Assembly (NCBI GenBank): GCA_046728115.1
Contig: JBKPDW010000430.1
Location: forward strand, 1-20,744
From: CAVSWN01 sp046728115
Lineage (GTDB): Bacteria > Acidobacteriota > Vicinamibacteria > Vicinamibacterales > CAVVIG01
DNA length: 20,744 nucleotides
Direction: 5' to 3'
The notes under the pieces were generated by a model. It saw nothing but the letters and a program-made list of their open reading frames with translations. It searched no databases and had not been told where the DNA came from. Position numbers and translations under genes: made by a program. Below, piece after piece: positions 14,695 to 20,744 of this stretch (position 1 is the first letter of the stretch; every line of letters starts with the position of its first letter).

Positions 14695-16764
14695 CTACCG
14701 TTGGACGGCCCCGTGCTCGTTGACGAGCGCCGACAGGATGGCGTCGACGCTTCGTTGAACTTCCGCGTCGGTCAGAGTGCGATCGGGTGCCTGGAACGTC
14801 AGACGGACCGACACACTGACTCGACCTGCTGCAATGCCGGCGCCGAGATACCGATCGAAGAAGCTCACGGCGACGAGCGGCGCTGGTGTACCGCGTCCGG
14901 CGGTCTGAATGGTGCCACGAATGATCTCCGCAGGCAAGATGTCTGGGACAACGATCGAGAGATCGCGGACGACAGACGGGTACCTGGGCAGCGGTCGCGT
15001 CGCGTCGGAAACGGTGACGCGCGCGCGCGCGAGCGCGTCGAGGTCCAACTCCGCGACGAACACGGCATCCTGCACGGGCAATCCCCGGCTTTCGGCCACC
15101 GATGGCGCGAGTCGTCCTGCGAAGCCGACAATGGCGTCCACCCCGGGGCCGTCGGCGACAACGATCGATGCCGATTGACCGGCGGCGAGAAACGATTCGG
15201 CGTTCGGAGCCAGGCGGATCGGCACTCCCAGCGCATCACTCATCACCTCGACAACGCCCTTGATGTCGAAGAAATCCACCTCGCGTGCCGTGCCAGACCA
15301 GTGGTCGCTCGTGGCTGTACCGGTCCACGCCAGACCCACGCCACGGGTTTCTGCATCCGCGGCGAATCGCGTGCCGATCTCGAACAGCGCCACGTCCCGC
15401 CGGCCGTGCCGGCGATTGTGCGCGACGGCGTCGACGAGCCCGGCCAGCAGCGTCGGCCGCAGCGTATCGAACTTCGCCGACAGCGGATTGGCGATGCCAA
15501 CGGCCCCTGATGAGAAAACGCTCACGGTCGCGGCTTCGAGAAAACCAAACGTCACGGCCTCTGACAAACCTGCCGCCGTGAGCACGCGACGCACCAGCTG
15601 ATCCCGTGGAATCCGCTGATCGGGCGGCGGCGCGGCGGCAGTGACGACGGGGAACGTCGGCTCGAGGCGGTCGAAACCGTAGTGCCGGCCGACTTCTTCG
15701 ATGAGATCGACTTCGCGCACCAGGTCGACCCGAAACGTCGGGGCCACGACGTCCCAGCCGTCGCCCGATGGCGTGACGTCGACTCCGAGCCTGCGCAGAA
15801 TGCGCTCGACGTCACCATCGGGCACCGAGGCGCCGAGCAGGCGTGCGAGGCGCTCCCGCCGCAGATGCAGGCGTCTGGGCTGGCGGGGCGCCGGATAGCA
15901 GTCGACAACCGGACCGACCGCACGACCGGCACCCACCTGTTCCAGCAGCGCGGCGGCGCGTTCGATGGCGACGACTTGAGCGCCGATGTCGGCGCCGCGC
16001 TCGAATCGCGACGAGGCCTCCGTCTTGAGGCCGAGCCGCTTGGACGTCCATCGCACTGATGTCGGCTTGAAGTACGCGCTTTCGAGCGCAATCATCGTCG
16101 TCGACGGCGAGACTTCGGACGCCGCGCCGCCCATGACGCCTGCGACGGCCTGGGCGCGATCGCGGTCCGCGATCACCAGCATGTCGGGTTCGAGCTCCCG
16201 ATCGATTCCGTCGAGCGTTGTGATCGTCTCGCCGGGCCTGGCGCGGCGAATGCGAATCTGCGCGCCCGCGAGCTTGTCGAGATCGAACGCATGCATCGGT
16301 TGACCGATCTCGAGATTCACGTAATTCGTGATGTCGACGACGGAACTGATTGGGCGGACGCCGGCTGCCTGAAGGCGTGCGGCGAGCCACTCGGGCGAGG
16401 GACCCACGCTCACCGCAGCGACGGCCGCCGCGTACCGCGGGCAGAGATCATGATCCTCGAGCGACACGCTGAGGCGATCCGATTGTCCAGTCGGAAGCGC
16501 CCGCAGGCGAATTGTAGCGGCTGCATCGTGCGACGGAAGCCGCATCGGTCGGTCGAACGCAGTGGCGGCCTCCCTCGCAAGACCGATCACACCCAAGCAG
16601 TCGGGGCGGTTGGCCGTGATTTCGAAATCGATGACCGCATCCCCGCCTGCCAGCGGTTCGAGCGACGCCACTTCGAAGCCTCGAAGACTCAGCATGTGCG
16701 CCACGTCTTCGGCCGAGGCGTCGAGATCCACGAATTCGCGTAGCCATGAGAGAACCAGGCGCAT
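14695..16764 (-). CDS. pheT: Phenylalanyl-tRNA synthetase beta subunit, short form
   Basis: PheT pairs with PheS to attach phenylalanine to its tRNA; it also carries the editing site and the anticodon-binding fold. Visible parts of the 689 residues: N-terminal MRLVLSWLREFVD and GFEVASLEPLAG (1-40), then VIDFEITANRPDCLGVIGLARE (44-65), B3/B4 (VVDITNYVNLEIGQPMHAFDLDKL), B5 (RRLGVDVTPSGDGWDVVAPTFRVDLVREVDLIEEVGRHYGFD), the catalytic-like core (VTFGFLEAA, NPLSAKFDTLRPTLLAGLVD), and the C-terminal FDX-ACB domain (PRYPSVVRDLSIVVPD). The EMAPII-like tRNA-binding domain, which in E. coli PheT (795 aa) occupies roughly residues 40-150, is absent: the chain passes straight from LEPLAG to the first core motif. 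The gene lies 137 bp after pheS, with a dispersed repeat between them. Confidence 0.96.
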   Translation of the reverse strand: MRLVLSWLREFVDLDASAEDVAHMLSLRGFEVASLEPLAGGDAVIDFEITANRPDCLGVIGLAREAATAFDRPMRLPSHDAAATIRLRALPTGQSDRLSVSLEDHDLCPRYAAAVAAVSVGPSPEWLAARLQAAGVRPISSVVDITNYVNLEIGQPMHAFDLDKLAGAQIRIRRARPGETITTLDGIDRELEPDMLVIADRDRAQAVAGVMGGAASEVSPSTTMIALESAYFKPTSVRWTSKRLGLKTEASSRFERGADIGAQVVAIERAAALLEQVGAGRAVGPVVDCYPAPRQPRRLHLRRERLARLLGASVPDGDVERILRRLGVDVTPSGDGWDVVAPTFRVDLVREVDLIEEVGRHYGFDRLEPTFPVVTAAAPPPDQRIPRDQLVRRVLTAAGLSEAVTFGFLEAATVSVFSSGAVGIANPLSAKFDTLRPTLLAGLVDAVAHNRRHGRRDVALFEIGTRFAADAETRGVGLAWTGTATSDHWSGTAREVDFFDIKGVVEVMSDALGVPIRLAPNAESFLAAGQSASIVVADGPGVDAIVGFAGRLAPSVAESRGLPVQDAVFVAELDLDALARARVTVSDATRPLPRYPSVVRDLSIVVPDILPAEIIRGTIQTAGRGTPAPLVAVSFFDRYLGAGIAAGRVSVSVRLTFQAPDRTLTDAEVQRSVDAILSALVNEHGAVQR

Positions 16765-16810
16765 CGGTCAACTCAGCCCCTGAAAAAGCCGCACACGCTC
16801 GCCACTGCCG

Positions 16811-16884
16811 TAAACACAGAGGAAAAGCGGACCCAATGCTCAGCAACGCGTCCCCGGTGTCCCCGTGTCCTCTGTGGTGGAGAT
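16811..16884. repeat. Dispersed inverted-repeat element between pheS and pheT
   Basis: CACAGAGGA at 16815-16823 is inverted at 16868-16876 (TCCTCTGTG), with 44 bp between; the minus-strand RNA could form a 9-bp stem. Around it are GGTGTCCCCGTGTCCTC words. The 17 bases GTCCTCTGTGGTGGAGA (16867-16883) match 9091-9107 in the second ABC gene with one mismatch. The element fills the only sizeable gap in the pheS-pheT pair. Confidence 0.75.
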
Positions 16885-16901
16885 GTGCTGGTGCAAGACG
16901 G

Positions 16902-17969
16902 TCAGTACGGAAACTGCTCCAGGAATCTCAAATCGTTTTCGTAAAAGAGCCGGATGTCCTCGACCTTGTACCGCAAGATCGCCACACGCTCGATGCCGAT
17001 GCCCCAGGCAAACCCGGTGTAGCGCTCGGAATCGTAGCCGACCGCCTCGAACACGGCGGGATGCACCATGCCCGAACCTCCAACTTCGAGCCAGCCGCTT
17101 TGCTTGCACATCGCGCATCCCGTGCCGTCGCACTGCCAGCAGCTGATGTCGATCTCGGCGCTCGGCTCCGTGTACGGAAAGAAGCTCGGGCGAAAGCGCA
17201 CCCGCGAGCGGGGCCCGAGCATGTCGCGCGCAAACGCGAGCAGCGCCCCTTTCAGATCGGCCAGCGAGATCCCCTCGCCGACCACGAAACCCTCCATCTG
17301 CGAGAACATCGGCGAATGCGTCAGATCGAGGTCGTCGCGCCGATAGACGCGACCGGGCACGACGATGCGGATCGGCGGTGTGTGGGCCTGCATGTACCGA
17401 ATCTGCATCGACGAGGTGTGCGTTCTGAGCAGCGTCCGGATGTCGTCGGCAGCTCCGCTGTCGCCGCGGATGGGCGATGCGAGGTACAGCGTGTCCTGCA
17501 TGTCGCGAGCCGGATGTTCGGCCGGCATGTTCAGCGCATCGAAGCAGTGCCATTCGTCTTCGACCTCGGGGCCTTCGACGATTGCGAACCCCATGCGCGT
17601 GAAGATCTCCTCCATGCGGTCGCGCACGATCGTCAGCGGATGGCGCCGGCCGAGCGGATGTACCCGGCCAGGCAACGTGACGTCGACCGAGCCGGAGGGA
17701 CGCGCCGTGGCGGCAGCCTGTTCCTGGTACGCCGTCCAGCGCGTCTCGATCGCCTGCTTCAGTTCGTTCGCGTACCGGCCGATCAGCTTTTTCTGATCGG
17801 CGGGCGCCGCCGCGATCGCCTGCATCCACGAGGCGACGATGCTGTTCTTGCGCCCGAGAAAGCGATCGCGAATTGCCTGCGCTTCACGTCCGGGCGCGGC
17901 AGCGGCGAGCTCGCGCTCGAAAGCTGCGATGTGTACGGCAACGGAGTCTGCGTTGGGGAGATCGGACAT
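16902..17969 (-). CDS. pheS: Phenylalanyl-tRNA synthetase alpha subunit
   Basis: This 355-residue catalytic subunit activates phenylalanine and, with PheT, charges its tRNA. An N-terminal coiled coil (about 1-100) is followed by a class II synthetase core: GRVHPLGRRHPLTIVRDRMEEIF, then FDALNMPAEHPARDMQDTLYL, RTHTSSMQIRYMQ, the motif 2 segment RVYRRDDLDLTHSPMFSQMEG and the motif 3 end FAWGIGIERVAILRYKVEDIRLF. Four cysteines at 277, 280, 285 and 288 (CWQCDGTGCAMC, then KQSGWLEVGGSGMVHP) resemble a zinc-ribbon-like variant seen in some bacterial PheS. Start ATG 17969 has no obvious Shine-Dalgarno; a TAGAAT box sits 15-21 nt upstream. Confidence 0.97.
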   Translation of the reverse strand: MSDLPNADSVAVHIAAFERELAAAAPGREAQAIRDRFLGRKNSIVASWMQAIAAAPADQKKLIGRYANELKQAIETRWTAYQEQAAATARPSGSVDVTLPGRVHPLGRRHPLTIVRDRMEEIFTRMGFAIVEGPEVEDEWHCFDALNMPAEHPARDMQDTLYLASPIRGDSGAADDIRTLLRTHTSSMQIRYMQAHTPPIRIVVPGRVYRRDDLDLTHSPMFSQMEGFVVGEGISLADLKGALLAFARDMLGPRSRVRFRPSFFPYTEPSAEIDISCWQCDGTGCAMCKQSGWLEVGGSGMVHPAVFEAVGYDSERYTGFAWGIGIERVAILRYKVEDIRLFYENDLRFLEQFPY

Positions 17970-17984
17970 CGGACGGCCGCCATG

Positions 17985-17990
17985 ATTCTA
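17985..17990 (-). promoter_or_regulatory. Possible -10 box ahead of pheS
   Basis: TAGAAT on the minus strand lies 15 nt before the pheS ATG, in the 78-bp gap after rplT. No good -35 is visible. It has the same -10 sequence as the one assigned to cstA. Confidence 0.3.
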
Positions 17991-18018
17991 CCTTGACGAC
18001 CGCCCTCGACTGGCGACG

Positions 18019-18042
18019 CGCGCGGCCCTGACAGGCCGCGCG
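18019..18042 (-). terminator. Strong GC hairpin just after rplT
   Basis: A perfect 9-bp stem (CGCGCGGCC/GGCCGCGCG) with a 6-nt loop begins 5 nt past the rplT stop. It lacks a U-run, so it may be a Rho-aided stop, an attenuator, or an mRNA-protecting 3' end between the infC-rpmI-rplT and pheST segments. Confidence 0.5.
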
Positions 18043-18047
18043 ACCAT

Positions 18048-18404
18048 TTACGCGCGAGCGGTCTTCGCTTGATCGGCGAGCTTTGCGAAAGTGGCAGGGC
18101 TCGACACCGCGATTTCCGACAAGCTCTTGCGATCGAGTGCGACCCCTGCATTCTTGAGGCCGCTGATGAACTGGCCGTAGGTCATGCCGTGCTCACGCGC
18201 GGCGGCGTTGATGCGCACCACCCACAGACGACGGAAGTCGCGCTTCTTGCGGCGGCGGCCGACAAATGCGTACTTGAGCGCGGTGTCGACCGATTCTTTC
18301 GCGGCACGATACAGCTTGCTCTTGTTGGCGTAGTACCCCTTCGCCAGGCCCAGCAACTTCTTGCGCTTGGCGCGCCGAACCGTTCCCCGTTTCACGCGTG
18401 GCAT
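18048..18404 (-). CDS. rplT: Ribosomal protein L20
   Basis: The 118-residue protein is a full-length L20 of the large ribosomal subunit, needed early in 50S assembly. It opens MPRVKRGTVRRAKRKKLL and contains AKGYYANKSKLYRAAKESVDTAL, then KKRDFRRLWVVRINAAAREHGMTYGQFISGL, all highly conserved. GAGGAG precedes the ATG by 6 nt. It is the third gene of infC-rpmI-rplT. In E. coli L20 represses this operon through the mRNA; no clear copy of that binding site was recognised here. Confidence 0.98.
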   Translation of the reverse strand: MPRVKRGTVRRAKRKKLLGLAKGYYANKSKLYRAAKESVDTALKYAFVGRRRKKRDFRRLWVVRINAAAREHGMTYGQFISGLKNAGVALDRKSLSEIAVSSPATFAKLADQAKTARA

Positions 18405-18477
18405 TTCCGACTCCTCATGCGGTACCTGCTAACTGGGCCAATCCTTGACCCCCCAAGTCCTGGTCGCCAGATTCCTG

Positions 18478-18684
18478 TCATTTGTACGGCAGCATACGCG
18501 CCAGCTTCGCGACGTCGGCTTCGGCGACTGTCGTCGTCCCTCGCAGACCTCGCTTCCGCTTCGTCGTCTTGCTGCTGAGGATGTGCTGCTTGAACGCCTT
18601 GCCACGCAGGAACTTTCCGCGCTTCGTGCGTTTGAAGCGCTTGGCCGCGCCTCGATGCGTTTTCAGTTTGATTTTCTGTGCCAT
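18478..18684 (-). CDS. rpmI: Ribosomal protein L35
   Basis: The 68-residue basic protein starts MAQKIKLKTHRGAAKRFKRT and ends VAKLARMLPYK, the L35 pattern, with LRGKAFKQHILSSKTTKRKRGLRG between. The open frame stays open to 18894 across infC, but family identity begins exactly at ATG 18684. No strong Shine-Dalgarno is seen (GAAGCG about 8 nt upstream), which may reflect translational control or coupling. L35 is part of the 50S subunit; the gene lies between infC and rplT as usual. Confidence 0.97.
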   Translation of the reverse strand: MAQKIKLKTHRGAAKRFKRTKRGKFLRGKAFKQHILSSKTTKRKRGLRGTTTVAEADVAKLARMLPYK

Positions 18685-18754
18685 GATTTTCGCTTCTGAT
18701 CGCGAAGTCCGCGACGCCCCAAGTTTTTGCGCCCTGGCGGCCTTTAGCGCGGTC

Positions 18755-19336
18755 CTAAGTTGCTTGTCGGGCTGCGACCGGCTTGGCCTTGCCACCTCCG
18801 CCCTGGGGCCGCCGCGACAGGATGGTGTGCATCTGATTCCCTTCCATACGCGGCAACGTCTCGGCAATGGCGACCTCCGAGAGTTCGTTGACAAGGCGCT
18901 CGAGAATGCGTCGACCGATTTCCGGGTGCGCCATTTCGCGGCCCCGGAAGAAGATCGTCGCCTTCACCTTGTCGCCGTCGTCGAGGAAGCGTTCGATGTG
19001 CTTCTTCTTGAACTGGTAGTCGTGCTCGTCCACCTTCGGTCGGAACTTGATTTCCTTGACCTCGATGACCTTCTGGTGCCGCCTTGCCTCGCGCGCACGC
19101 TTCTGTTCCTGGTACTGATACTTGCCAAAATCCATGATCCGGCAGACCGGCGGATTGGCCGTCGGCGAGATTTCGACCAGGTCGAGTCCCTTTTGTTTGG
19201 CGATGGCGAGCGCTTGTGGCGGCGGCATGATGCCGAGCTGAGCGCCGGTGTCGTCGATGACGCGAATCTCCCGCACGCGGATGCGCTCGTTGACGCGCGT
19301 GCGGTCGTCGCGGCGTGGACCTCTGTCGAATGCGAT
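18755..19336 (-). CDS. infC: Translation initiation factor IF-3, probable AUC start
   Basis: IF-3 binds the 30S subunit, keeps it apart from 50S and checks the start codon. From the proposed start the 193-residue protein reads IAFDRGPRRDDRTRVNERIRVREIRVID, then LGIMPPPQALAIAKQKGLDLVEISPTANPPVCRIMDFGKY, a linker (YQYQEQKRAREARRH), and the C-terminal domain (VKEIKFRPKVDEHDYQFKKKHIERFLDDGDKVKATIFFRGREMAH). The first conventional start (GTG 19276) would remove the conserved RVNERIR segment. A perfect AGGAGG lies 4 nt before ATC 19336, and no ATG, GTG or TTG is in frame there. Rare start codons on infC are well known (AUU in E. coli) and allow IF-3 to repress itself. The C-terminus has a Gly/Lys/Ala tail after the usual end. 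Confidence 0.95.
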   Translation of the reverse strand: MAFDRGPRRDDRTRVNERIRVREIRVIDDTGAQLGIMPPPQALAIAKQKGLDLVEISPTANPPVCRIMDFGKYQYQEQKRAREARRHQKVIEVKEIKFRPKVDEHDYQFKKKHIERFLDDGDKVKATIFFRGREMAHPEIGRRILERLVNELSEVAIAETLPRMEGNQMHTILSRRPQGGGGKAKPVAARQAT

Positions 19337-19340
19337 AAAG

Positions 19341-19346
19341 CCTCCT
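19341..19346 (-). promoter_or_regulatory. Shine-Dalgarno AGGAGG that fixes the infC start
   Basis: AGGAGG overlaps the thrS TAG stop and lies 4 nt before ATC 19336. It is the strongest Shine-Dalgarno in the window and points at no conventional start codon. Confidence 0.85.
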
Positions 19347-20744
19347 ATGTTGAAACGGTCGCTTTGCCCTTGTTCGCGATTTCTTCCCTGGTTGCGGCGA
19401 TGAAGGCGTCAATGGCACTGGCGCCTCGATCGCCGCCCGAGCGTTCGCGCACAGAGACGGTGCCTTCCGCGCTTTCGCGGTCGCCAACTACCAGCATGTA
19501 GGGCACCTTCTGCAGCTGGGCCTCTCGAATCTTATATCCGATCTTTTCCTGGCGCTCGTCGACCTCCGCGCGCAGGCCGGCCGCCGTCAGGCGGTCGCGT
19601 ACCGACGTGGCGTACGCCAGATGACGGTCCGAAATGGGCAGCACCACCACCTGCACGGGCGCGATCCACAGTGGAAACGCGCCGGCGTAATGCTCGATCA
19701 GCAGCGCGATGAATCGCTCGAAGCTGCCGAAGATTGCGCGGTGAATCACGACCGGCCGGTGCTCGGTGTTGTCCGCGCCGATGTACTTGAGCACGAACTG
19801 CTGCGGCAGCTGGTAGTCGAGCTGAATCGTTGCGCACTGCCACTTGCGACCGAGCGCGTCGGTCACCGCGAAGTCGATCTTCGGCCCGTAGAAGGCGCCG
19901 TCGCCCTCGTTGATCGTGTAGTCTTGACCGGCGCTTTGGAGCGCTTTCTTCAGCTCGGCTTCCGCGTGATCCCACGTCGCCTTCTCGCCGAGGTATTCCG
20001 CAGGACGGGTCGCCAGCTTCATTTCCGGCGTGAGCCCGAAGTCGTCGTACACGCGCCGCACGAGCCGCAGCAGGCGTTCGACTTCCTCACCGATCTGATC
20101 CTCGCGCAGGAAGATGTGCGCGTCGTCCATGATGAACTCGCGTACGCGGGTCAGGCCGCTCAACACGCCCGACGCTTCCATGCGGTGAAGGACGCTTTGC
20201 TCGTGGATCCGCAGCGGGAGGTCGCGATAGCTGCGCACCTCGCTGCCGAACAGCAGCATGTGCCCCGGGCAGTTCATCGGCTTCAGGCTCGACTTCTCCT
20301 CGTCGCCCGCCGACTCGATGAGGAACATGTTCTCGCGGTAATGCGCCCAATGGCCGGACGTCTCCCACAGCGCCTTGTTGAAGACGAGCGGCGCCCGCAC
20401 CTCGACGTAGCCGGCGGGAAACAGCACCTCGCGCATGTAGTTGCCGAGCAGGTGCACGAGCGTCGTGCCCTTCGGCAGCCAGAACGGCTCGCCCGGCGCC
20501 CAGGGGTGGAACCAAAACAATCCAAGCTCGCGGCCGATCTTCCGGTGGTCGCGCTTCTTCGCTTCTTCGATCTGGGTGAGATGCGCCTTGAGTTCCTTGT
20601 CCGAGAGAAACGCCGTGCCGTACACGCGCTGCATCGGCTGATTGCGCGCGTCGCCTTTCCAGTACGCGTTGGACGTGCTCAGCAGCTTGAACGCTTTCAG
20701 CTTTCCCGTGCTCGGCACGTGCGGACCGACGCAGAAATCGATGA
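19345..20744 (-). CDS. thrS: Threonyl-tRNA synthetase, N-terminus cut by window edge
   Basis: This is the C-terminal 465 residues of ThrRS, which charges tRNA-Thr; the frame runs open to the right edge. The first visible residues, IDFCVGPHVPSTGKLKAFKL, are the end of the editing domain with its conserved Cys and His. The class II core follows: MNCPGHM (zinc Cys), the motif 2 region GLTRVREFIMDDAHIF (zinc His), the motif 3 segment HRPVVIHRAIFGSFERFIALLIEHYAGAFPLW (third zinc His), then the anticodon-binding domain (APVQVVVLPISDRHLAYA, YMLVVGDRE). The TGS domain and most of the editing domain are outside. The stop overlaps the infC Shine-Dalgarno, so thrS and infC are probably co-transcribed, as in E. 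coli. Confidence 0.97.
   Translation of the reverse strand, partial: IDFCVGPHVPSTGKLKAFKLLSTSNAYWKGDARNQPMQRVYGTAFLSDKELKAHLTQIEEAKKRDHRKIGRELGLFWFHPWAPGEPFWLPKGTTLVHLLGNYMREVLFPAGYVEVRAPLVFNKALWETSGHWAHYRENMFLIESAGDEEKSSLKPMNCPGHMLLFGSEVRSYRDLPLRIHEQSVLHRMEASGVLSGLTRVREFIMDDAHIFLREDQIGEEVERLLRLVRRVYDDFGLTPEMKLATRPAEYLGEKATWDHAEAELKKALQSAGQDYTINEGDGAFYGPKIDFAVTDALGRKWQCATIQLDYQLPQQFVLKYIGADNTEHRPVVIHRAIFGSFERFIALLIEHYAGAFPLWIAPVQVVVLPISDRHLAYATSVRDRLTAAGLRAEVDERQEKIGYKIREAQLQKVPYMLVVGDRESAEGTVSVRERSGGDRGASAIDAFIAATREEIANKGKATVST

Noticed and set aside
13849..15510. 553-codon plus-strand frame across 6S RNA, zapA, zapB and pheT
   Set aside because: Shadow of four minus-strand genes with no domain of its own.
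18685..18894. N-terminal extension of the rpmI frame to 18894
   Set aside because: It overlaps infC and has no L35 similarity; L35 begins exactly at 18684.

Overview
This 20.7 kb window is GC-rich bacterial chromosome with dense gene packing. It most likely comes from an Acidobacteriota genome, possibly near Vicinamibacteria. The best lineage clue is a PadR-type regulator joined to a long MacB/FtsX-like permease of the ADOP type (acidobacterial duplicated orphan permease). Supporting clues are a TMTC-like membrane protein and several kinds of short dispersed repeat, some inside genes. The lineage is inferred; no rRNA gene is present.

Left part (1-9853), accessory and transport: a partial TMTC-like membrane protein (minus), a CstA-family peptide/pyruvate transporter (minus), an ABC exporter half with a degenerate ATP site (plus), an ADOP permease and its PadR regulator (both minus), and a second ABC exporter half with a canonical ATP site (plus). 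The two ABC halves look like partners of one heterodimeric exporter (MdlA/MdlB or BmrC/BmrD type), but the convergent padR-ADOP module separates them.

Middle part (9929-14687), all minus strand: zapB-like and zapA cell-division genes, then a 6S RNA gene recognised from its fold and motifs, then a tightly coupled run rny (RNase Y) - thiL - DUF2062 membrane protein - 3D-domain protein. Each junction in that run is a 4-base ATGA overlap.

Right part (14695-20744), minus strand: thrS (partial) - infC - rpmI - rplT - pheS - pheT, the classic translation cluster, leading into zapB-zapA-6S-rny. The infC gene appears to start at an AUC codon behind a perfect Shine-Dalgarno, 20 codons upstream of the first conventional start. 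PheT is short because the EMAPII-like tRNA-binding domain is missing.

Most distinctive observation: several short, low-complexity repeat families sit both between genes and in frame inside genes. Repeat-like or lineage-specific inserts occur in both ABC exporter halves and in the TMTC-like gene. One 17-base word in the second ABC half recurs with a single mismatch between pheS and pheT. No CRISPR array, tRNA, rRNA or transposase gene was seen.
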